A stretch of 64,000 nucleotides of DNA from Periconia sp. R9002 (Eukaryota; Ascomycota; Dothideomycetes; Pleosporales; Periconiaceae). A program made the position numbers and the translations under genes. The notes under the pieces are model-generated. The model had not been told where the DNA came from. It made no database searches and saw only the letters and a program-made list of their open reading frames with translations. The DNA lies in assembly GCA_023627715.1 (NCBI GenBank), contig JAMAHW010000087.1:1-64000 (forward strand). The letters are read 5' to 3'. This document shows, piece by piece, positions 27,119 through 35,442 of the stretch; position 1 is the stretch's first letter; every line of letters begins with the position of its first letter.

Positions 27119-27776
27119 CTGTGTCAGGGACGCTTTTATGAGGAACGTTTGCGTGAAGGACGATTTGTGTGAGGGACGCTGAGAAAGCAAAATTCCCCAT
27201 GGGAGACATTTGTGTGAGAGACGTTGTGTGAGGGACATCTTAGTAGGGGACATTTGTGTGGGGACGGTTATGTGAGGGACAATTGTGTGGGAGACGTTTG
27301 TGTGGGAGACGCTGAGTAAGCGATTATTTGTGTGAGAAACGAAAATCTGTGTGGGAGACGAAAAATTGTATGGGAGACAATTATTTGTGTGGGAGACGAA
27401 TTTTGTGTGAGAGACGAATTTTGTGTGAGAGACGAATTTTGTGTGAGAGACGATTTTTGTGTGGGAGACGATTTGTGTGAGAGACGCTTAGTAAGGCGGG
27501 GTAATTTGTGTGAGAGACGATTTTGTGTGAGAGACGATTTTATGTGAGAGACGATTTTGTGTGAGAGACGATTTTGTGTGAGACGATTATTTGTGTGAGA
27601 GACGCTTACTAAGGGACGTCCCTCACACAGATCCCCCGCATTACTAAGCGTTCCCCACACAATCGTCTCTCACAAACGTCCCTCTCTCACACAAACGCCC
27701 CCTATACAATCGTCCCTCACACAATCATCCCACCTTACATAAGCGTCCCTCATACAATTGTCATCCCTCATATAGA
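27119..27776. repeat. minisatellite of GTGTGAGAGACG units with a reversed arm
   Basis: From 27119 to about 27611 the plus strand carries some 25-30 imperfect copies of a 15-18 bp unit with core TGTGTGRGAGACG, separated by short T-rich spacers; the most regular stretch is 27380-27600. Longer units containing GACGCT(T/G)AGTAAG occur at about 27310, 27486 and 27602. At about 27610 the orientation flips: CGTCCCTCACACA and related units run to 27776. The centre, CTTACTAAGGGACGTCCC, is itself nearly palindromic. The array could therefore fold into a large hairpin. Open frames through it are products of the repeat and not genes. Confidence 0.9.
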
Positions 27777-28049
27777 TAACATGAGTGCTCCTCGCAAACT
27801 GTATGGCACAAATGACTGGGCTGCGATTACGCTTGGACTGAATTTCAGTATGTTTGCTTGTACTCGAGAAGGCTTGTTGGTACGCACTGTGCCACCCCAG
27901 CCTCAAATCGCGGTTGGCTGCTTGATGTCGGGCCCGATGAGCTCAGTAGCAGGTTTCTCCGCTCCGAATTATGTATTTAACCCCAGCTCTCTTACGGCTT
28001 CATTTGTGTTCTCGTAAGAACTGCTCTCCGATCTTCACTATCACGCGAC

Positions 28050-29002
28050 ATGCCGTCCTATCTTCCCAAACTCCCTTCTATCTTACGCGGAGATGATTTC
28101 CAGCTGTCCACATGGCTTGCTTTGGGTTCGATTCTCTCCTCGCTCTCTGCTTTCTTCCTGCCCAGTTGGGCAATAGTTGGAATCCCAGCCTTGATCATCG
28201 GGAAACGCGTCCTTTGGATCTACCTTCAATCGACTGGCACGATAAAGCCGGAATCTAACATTAAATCCGGGAAATGGACGGCAATTATCCCCCCAAAAGC
28301 CTCGCCCAGCGAAAAAAGCGATACTGTGATGTTCATACTCGGTGCTCGGACTCTACAGTAAGTTTGATTCGCCATGTGGAGCACCCAGGGTTGTGCTACT
28401 AAATTGTGCCCAGTCCAATGGGCCGTTTGGCCCCCGGAATGAAGGACTTGGGCCAGTATTTTGGCGCTGCGTGGAAAGACGCAGAAGAGAATCGGGAGAA
28501 ATGGGGTTGTGAGTTCATCCGGCCCTGCACAATATCGTGTCGCCCTGCTGCGCTGCTGAGCTGACCATCTTAGACCTGGGAAGGGCTCCGATTCTGTACG
28601 GGGCCACGGGCGATGGTGGGACGACCATGATTTGGCTTACCTATTGGAAAAGCGTGGAGCAGCTATCCGCATTCGCTCACGGTCCCTCCCATCGCATCCT
28701 GTGGGACGGGTATCTCGCAAAGAAATGGCCCAATCTCGGCATCATGCACGAAACATATCGGGCAGGAAGTCGGGACTGGGAAAATGTGTACTATGACTTT
28801 CAGCCATACGGCATGGGTATGTACAACCATCAAAACCGAACTCAGCCTTGCGCTCGCACTGATACACTGTTTATTTTCAGGATCGGTGGACTTTCCCAAC
28901 GAAGACGACGAACCGGTTTCACCGTTGAGAGAAGTCAAGGGCTATCCACTCAACTCCATGTTTGGAAGGCTGGGAAGAAAAGATGGTGGTCGCAGATTGT
29001 AG
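28050..29002 (+). CDS. DUF4188-family putative monooxygenase with membrane N-terminus
   Basis: DUF4188 proteins resemble dimeric alpha/beta-barrel monooxygenases; no reaction is established. Four exons (28050-28360, then segments starting near 28413, 28574 and 28880) join in phase to about 255 residues. Two hydrophobic stretches at residues 20-60 (TWLALGSILSSLSAFFLP; AIVGIPALIIGKRVLWIYL) precede the domain. Family-like motifs are VMFILGARTLHPMGRLAPG, MIWLTYWKSVEQLSAFAHGP and LGIMHETYRAGSRDWENVY. The C-terminus is short and charged. The gene lies between the minisatellite and an MFS exporter, all on the plus strand. A role in modifying the PKS product is possible; the membrane anchor is unusual compared with the short bacterial members. 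Confidence 0.8.
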
Positions 29003-29671
29003 GCAACAGGATAACGAATGCAGGGTGGGTAAGCTGCCGATGCAACCGACTTTTTGTTGTGTGATTGGCTGGAACGCAGCATTCGTATATGTTGTCTTGA
29101 ATCGGGCGAAACCATTAACGTTATCGGGTAGGGATGTGGAAGAAATTAATCGATGGATTCGGTAAAATCCACGCAGTTTGCGTATGCAGAGTCTTTGCCG
29201 CGTGCGTACCCTGCTCCCCATCCTCAACACCAAACTTGTCAAATCAGAACATCACCATTTGACATGCGTGGAAGATCTTTACCAAGTTGAAATAATAGTC
29301 GACGTTTAGTAGTTTCATAACCCCCAAATCTGATGATAGTCTCGGGTACCCTTCGTTTTGCCTTTTTCGTTCTCTAGGCTCCCCTCAGTAATCAGCCACT
29401 CAGCCAAAGCGTCGTGTGCCCCCACAAACTCTAAAAACCGACTCTTCCGGATACGAATCAGGCCGGTGAGCTTCAACTTTAATCTATGTTCGGTTTCCGA
29501 CAGAATCTTATACTGTTCAATCAGAATTACGTGGGTACAGCTAGGTGTGGGCCTCCATCGAGACAAAAGACCCATTCGATGATGTGAACTTTTTTGGTTG
29601 ATTATCAAAACATTAAACACATTTTCAAGTTGACGATTATCAAAAACGTTGAAAAATTTTCAAGTTGCAAA
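29003..29671. other. intergenic region before the MFS exporter
   Basis: AT-rich, including a short duplicated phrase (GATTATCAAAA) at 29598 and 29634 in the probable MFS leader. No gene seen. Confidence 0.45.
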
Positions 29672-31652
29672 ATGGAGCACGCTCAGAAACCCGAAGACCA
29701 AGCAGAGCGTATTGTCAAGTCGGGTGCAAGCTCCACCAAAGAGCAAACAGCATTGCCAGATGTATCTGAATTCCCATCTCACGGACAATATCTCCAGGGT
29801 TGGAGAGTCTACACAATTAACATCTCGTGAGCTTCTCAAACTCCGGATGTACTATTACTCTCTGAACAATCCATTATAGACTGTCGATAGCAATATTTCT
29901 CTCAAGTTTGGACCTTGCCATTGTAACGACCGCACTAGTCCCAATTGCCAACAGCTTCCACAGTTTCCAGCAAAGCAGTTGGATTGTGAATTCATACATG
30001 CTGACGTACACTGGTAAGACATCAAAATATCAATAACATACACGGCTGACTGGAAGCTTTCATGTATAGGTTTCCTCGTTATTCTTGCAAAACTTAGCGA
30101 TGTCTTTGGTCGCAAATCCGTTCTCGCCATTACTTTCGTCATCTTCATTGTCTTTTCCGCGGGTTGCGGCGCTTCGCAGACAGTCACGCAGCTGTACGTT
30201 TCACATCCTATACGTCTCGCGATAAACTAATCGAGGCAGAATTGTTCTCCGAGCGTTCCAAGGGATAGGTGGAGCCGGCATGTATTCCATCACATATATC
30301 ATAATGTTTGAACTTGCGCCGCCGGAGAAATACGCCATCTACACGGTGATGGTGACATCCATGGTAACGCTTGCCGTTGTGTTAGGAGTTGTGCTTGGCG
30401 GCGCCATTTCGTCAGCGGGGGCGTGGAGATGGATCTTTTGGGTCAAGTACGAGATCCTTCCCCCCACAATCCATCCTTCTCCAGGAAATTCCCCGAAAGA
30501 AGAAAAGCAAAACGTGCTAACGTGGGATCGTTATCTTTTAGTATACCCGTCGGATGCATTGCCTTGGCAATCCTACTCGTAGCGCTTCCGAATGGCTTCC
30601 CACACCACACCTTGGCGAAACAAAGCCAGGAGAAACGACCGATTCGGATTCGTTTGCCTTCTGCGAAATACTTCAAAAGGATAGATTATGTAGGCACGGC
30701 GTTCCTATTGTGCGCGTCGGTCTTCTTGGTAGCCGCCCTTGAAGAAGCAGCAGCCGGCCGTGCTTGGAAATCCGCCCTCATCATCAGCTTCCTCTGTCTC
30801 TCGGGCATCTTCTGGCCAGCGTTTTTTCTCTTCGAAAGAAGACTCACACGATCCTCGACACCCCGCGAGCCGGTTTTTCCATGGCGACTGGCAACATCTC
30901 GTCAGATTGTGGGATTGTTCACGAGCATGCTGTTCGTCGGTGGCCAGTATACGGTATGTCTTGTTGCGATCGCTCAACGGTATCAAACGCTGCACTCCAT
31001 GTCGCCATTACAAGCCTCCCTCAGAGTACTGCCATTTGGATTGACGTCGCCATTCGCCGGAACCCTTGCAGCAGGCGTGTGTAAGAAAAGACAGATCCCG
31101 CCCATATACTTCTGCTTTGCGGGATCCCTTCTCCAGATCGTGGGCATGACGTTGATGGCGAAATCTTCGACGGCGACACACGTCTCTGGTGCCTTCTACG
31201 GGTTTCAGATCGTCGCCGGCGTTGGCGTGGGATTCAATCTGATTTTGCTTACATTGATGACGCCTTTGACCGTGGAAGAGCAGGACAAGTGTAAGACCCT
31301 CCATCCTAGCAACGTATAAATAAACGCTGATATGTTGGTTCTAGCGACTGCTTTGGGCTCGCTCCTCCAAAGCCGCAACCTCGGCGGCGCACTCTGCCTT
31401 GCCATCACAGCAACCATCTTCAACGACTACGTCCGAAAACATCTCGGACACGTTCTTACCCCGCAGGTTTTGGATGGAGTACTGAAGTCGTCTCAAAGTA
31501 TTACATTATTGCCTGTCGACATTCAAGATACGGTAAGGCAGACTTTCGGGAAAGGGAGTAATCTGCAGTTCATGTCGTTGGTTGGATTTGCGGCGGCACA
31601 GGTGCCGACTAATCTACTTATGTGGTCCAAGGAACAGATACGTATCAAATAG
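29672..31652 (+). CDS. MFS drug-type exporter (DHA family, probably 14 helices)
   Basis: Likely plasma-membrane proton antiporter exporting a small molecule. Six exons (29672-29826, then starting near 29879, 30069, 30240, 30541 and 31345) join in phase to about 540 residues. Helix 1 has the DHA2-like SLDLAIVTTALVPIANSF. The loop 2-3 motif A is GFLVILAKLSDVFGRK. Helix 4 has LRAFQGIGGAGMYS, and helix 5 VLGVVLGGAISSAGAWRWIFWVN followed by IPVG, matching the antiporter motif C region and the following WRW-IFxxN-P signature. The C-terminal end is short and basic (KEQIRIK). As an exporter in a polyketide locus, product efflux is the natural hypothesis. Confidence 0.9.
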
Positions 31653-32236
31653 GTCTGAACGCGGGCAATGGCTTTCGTATGAGGCTTTGTGTCTGTGGTA
31701 GCTCTGCAGCCTGGCCTGAGCGGGACGAAAATTGGATGATTGTGTGCAATAGTAATAGCAATTTCACGCTGGATGCTTCTGTCGCACTACATATTTAATC
31801 AAATCATTACTTTATCCCTCACCAACACTCCTTTGATTGGTATGAGTTTGCTTGTTTTGGATTAAAAGAAGAATGCATTGTTGCATCGCAACATGATTGC
31901 TCGCGGTGTCAACACCGGTGGTGTTCCATTGAAATGTCCGGGCTGCGCACATATAGTCCGCTTTGTATTTACTTCGGTGGACTGATATCAACCCGGCTTT
32001 TGTTTCTGCAGTTGGCCGCTATCTCTTCTTTCGGCCACCCCGATTTCCTGTTTCCTGGGTTGGTCACAGTACCAGCAGCTCACGGTTTGGTAGTCGTAGC
32101 ATTCTACTAATCGGAAGACGCCTCGAAATGAATAAATTCCGTCTGATTGCATTCCCGGCAAATCGCGGGCTCCAGATTGATCTTCAACTGAAGGTCTGAA
32201 AGCGTCAAAGTTTGACAACATCGCGCAAGCCAACCC
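31653..32236. other. convergent intergenic region
   Basis: 3' flanks of the MFS exporter and of the minus-strand membrane protein. Nothing recognised. Confidence 0.5.
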
Positions 32237-34288
32237 CTACCACTCCCAGACGAAAAAAGCAAAAGATCCAAGAACATACGGCCCAGTGAGAGCGACGGTC
32301 AAAACCAGACGAGACGTTACCGTCGTACACGTGAGCAGTGCGCAAACGAGGCCAACCATCACCCCGAAATTGACCCACCAAGAGTAAAACGCAAACCGCC
32401 ATACCGAGTTGGCAATCTTAGATTGCGAGAAGAGCGTGGGCATGCTGGCCGAATACGCCACAAGAATCAGCAGAACCAGAATCCACCATTTCTCCCGACG
32501 CAACCATATTAGGATGTTGGCTGGGGGTTCGAACAACGCGGGCGATTGGTACGAGATGCTGCCCCCGCGCGCATCTTGGATGGATCTGCGGATTTCGTTT
32601 TCCGAGGTGGAGGGGTGGATGTCGATGTTTAGTTCTTTTTCCATGGCTTTGGCGAGCGTGACGACGGCTTTGTATTCACCGTCGATGGTGGTGCGGCCGC
32701 GTTCGCGCATGATGTGCTCGGCGTGGAGAGATAATGCGAATATGCCGATGCTCCATAGGAGGAGCAGAACCATGACAATGTATAGCTGGATGAACGAAAA
32801 GCCCCAGCCGTAGTTCTTTGGAATCTCAGTGTCGCGTTACTAATTGGTATCAAGAGACAGTGACGTACCTCGGTGGGCTGGCACATCCCGTGTTTCTCGT
32901 TTTCAATGTATTCCTTTGTGAATTTGTCGCCGGTGGTTGTATCTACCCAAGACAATTCCCTGTCTTGCCAGGCCCCTACTTTCGCACTGGCATACTCTGC
33001 GGTGATATTGAGACGTGGGGGCTCTAGCGTGATGCCTCGCCATGTAGATGTTACGTTTCTCCCGGGCGTCTTGGTTGTGTTCTGTAGGTCTAGTTTTACT
33101 GTCAGTTGAGAACTACCATTTGGGACATCATGCAGAAACTTACAATGCCCACACTCCAATAGATAGCTGTCATCATCTCCCCAGTTGCCCAACGAGATGT
33201 CCCCCGACGTCTGTTTGTAACCAAAAGGCATTCCGTCCACGTCAATGAGTGGGCCGACTAAAACATCTCGTCAGCATAACTTCACTACAAAGTCGACGTG
33301 AGCATACGTTTGTCGTCGCGGAACAGAACCGGGAAGTCTTTTGTTTTGTTGATACGTTCCCCGTCATGTATGGTAAACATCAGCAATCCGAACTGAGTGA
33401 AAGGTATGCTGGCATTGTGTCTGTTCCGAATAGAGGGTACAGTATCGGTAGTATAGCCTGTCATAGAGCTGGCGAGAGTAGGAAACAGAAGCGTAAATGT
33501 TATGCTTGCGACTATGAAGCACGAAGCAAACCGGGAATAGAGCCCTTTCCGAGTCATCAAGTCTCGCGTAAGCCGAATTGTCGAGTAGAAGGAGGGAGCA
33601 CTGTCGAGGAAGATCACGCGGAAAGTATTAAAGGTAACCTATTTCGCGTCAATAAGAATAGTTTCTTTCTCGTTCCCTACCTGCAGCCGAACTGGGGTCA
33701 AATATTTACGTACTGGCTCAACCTCCATACTCGTCGTCACGTACGAAGCAAATGCGCGCCAACTGAAAAATGCCAATACAGCTTGGCCGCAACGACCAAT
33801 AAACTGTTCCATGTTAACTTATTTGATGAGCGTAAGCAGTGAATACTCACTACATCCCAAACAAGGTCAATAATCTTCGCCTCCGTATACGTCAACGACG
33901 CAGTAGTTTGCAGAGTAATCTGGAAGAACCCAACGGCACTCCAACCCGTGTACAAAGACGGAAACAACCTAAACTGACCATTGACGCAAGCATTTTCATA
34001 CCAGTGGACGCCGTTTGTCGAAAACTTGGCAAGTCCAGTCAAAGTACTGGAGAGGCCGACGATCCTAAGTAGCGGGCGTTAAAGTCAGTCAACCGAGTCA
34101 ATGGTAAAAGTATCCGAAACGCCACTCCACGTGGAGGCCTCCTGATACGAGTTGAGATCTGGGGGTACTGACCAGCACAGAATCAGAAACTTGAAGACCC
34201 AGCGCTTCCACCGTCGTCGTCCTCCAGAAGAAGAGCGGCTCGTGTCCCGGCCTGTAACGTCAAAGGTGATTTCCTCAATGTGTCCCAT
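32237..34288 (-). CDS. polytopic membrane protein, unknown function
   Basis: No named family recognised. Several exons on the minus strand; the first is 34173-34288, joined over an intron at 34064-34172 to WIVGLSSTLTGLAKFSTNG. Predicted helices are RWVFKFLILCW at the N-terminus, a segment at about 33845-33935, FASCFIVASITFTLLFPTL, FIQLYIVMVLLLLWSIGIFAL, WWILVLLILVAYSASM, and two more near the C-terminus (WRFAFYSWWVNFGVMVGLV; LTVALTGPYVLGSFAFFVW). Between helices lies a long soluble loop with N-glycosylation sequons (about 32890-33250), suggesting an extracytosolic domain. The overall design resembles fungus-specific hypothetical membrane proteins. Middle exon borders are less sure than the ends. 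Its first intron is one of the three related sequences reported as possible introner-like elements. Confidence 0.7.
34064..34172 (-). repeat. intron with introner-like sequence, copy A
   Basis: A 109-bp intron of the membrane-protein gene: donor GTCAGT, branch-like CTGACTTTAAC, acceptor TACTTAG. It shares CCTCCACGTGGAGTGG and the 3' block CTGACTTT...CCCG.TA..TAG with copies B (35990-36107) and C (35238-35414). Confidence 0.65.
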
Positions 34289-34870
34289 ACTGCAACTAGG
34301 GGACCGAATAGGTGTAGGAAAAAATGAACAATGGAATGGAAATACAGGTACTTCGAGACATAGGATATAATCGCTATAGCGTGCTACGCCGCTCGCAGTT
34401 CGCATAAGAACACCGCCTCATATAAGTCTTCCATCATCACGGACCACAGCTTTTAGGAATCCTATCATGTCGACCTATCAGATCCATGAAAATCTATATC
34501 TTCAGCGGTAAGCTAGTTAATAGAGGCGTAGCGTAGGGGGCGAAAAACCGTGCGTAGTGTCAGATTCAGCTGAAAGCATTTCTTTTGGCAATTGAGCTGT
34601 GGAATTGTCCAATGAGCAAAAGAGAACGCTATTTACATAAGAATCTGAGTAAGATTTTCCCGCATCAAGCCCCTTCCTTCACTGCGAAGGGTTAGCTTGA
34701 AGTGGAACGTTGGATGCTCGCTTGTTAGACTGAGGTTTCATGCATCACTACCGTCTTCTTTTATAGTGTATGAGAAGCTTCGATTACACCAATCAATTGC
34801 GAAGAAGAAAATACTTTTGGTGAGAAGCTTCGAACAAGCTCGAAAGTTTCCCTTTTTTTGATTTTTATTC
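34289..34870. other. intergenic boundary region
   Basis: AT-rich upstream region of the membrane-protein gene. Two GAGAAGCTTCGA segments near 34769 and 34821 are a short duplication. No gene seen. Confidence 0.45.
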
Positions 34871-34954
34871 GTGTTCAGTGTTCAGTGTTCAGTGTTCAGT
34901 GTTCAGTGTTCAGTGTTCAGTGTTCAGTGTTCAGTGTTCAGTGTTCAGTGTTGA
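34871..34954 (+). repeat. heptamer minisatellite (GTGTTCA)n
   Basis: Eleven perfect GTGTTCA units followed by one imperfect unit (GTGTTGA). The purity implies recent expansion or active slippage. Confidence 0.97.
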
Positions 34955-34960
34955 GGGGTA

Positions 34961-35045
34961 GGGGGTATAATGTACATGAATTTGATCAACCGTGCAGTGC
35001 TGGGGGTATAATGTACATCGTCGAGGAAGGGGGTATAGTGTACAT
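34961..35045 (+). repeat. three spaced copies of GGGGGTATAATGTACAT
   Basis: Copies at 34961-34977, 35002-35018 and 35029-35045 (the last with TATAGTG). Spacing is unequal (41 and 27 bases between starts), so this is not a simple tandem array; it follows directly after the heptamer array. Confidence 0.85.
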
Positions 35046-35237
35046 CCAATGCCATGCATGCCATTCATCCGTTCGCCCATGAATCAATTCGTTCAGTCAT
35101 TCATCCATCGCCGCATACAAAGGGCAGCCATGCGTTGTTTTCCATCTCCGAGAGTCAACATCGAGGTACTCAAACATCCATTTCCCTCTCTATTCAATCA
35201 ACCAATCCTCCAACCTTTCAAGCAGAAAAAATGACAC

Positions 35238-35414
35238 CTATATCGTGGGTACAAAGTCAGCTAAATTCAATGGGGGGTGATATAATGAGTGATGAATGTC
35301 TGAATATACCACTCCACGTGGGGTCTCGATAACAAACGACTCTGTACCACCTGCCCTGGAACTGGGCGCCAAACGACGGCGAGCGTCTAAAGGAAATGAA
35401 TGAAGACGACATAC
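35238..35414 (-). repeat. introner-like sequence, copy C
   Basis: Bounded on the minus strand by a GTATGT donor (35409-35414) and an ATATAG acceptor (35238-35240). Core shared with copy B: CGAGAC-CCAC, TTTAGCTGACTTTGTACCC and the acceptor block; core shared with copy A: CCACGTGGAGTGG. It lies just downstream of the CTK2 tail stop codon at 35443, so it may be a 3' UTR intron. Confidence 0.55.
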
Positions 35415-35442
35415 CTCTCCCATAGTTTCATCCTGGCTCGGA

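Noticed and set aside
27119..27776. CRISPR array
   Set aside because: Units are imperfect, spacers are short and T-rich rather than unique, orientation flips, and the genome is fungal.
27268..27906. Open frames across the minisatellite, including a Ser/Thr/Gln-rich frame and one starting at 27781
   Set aside because: They are translations of the repeat unit and its edge, without a start context or domain.
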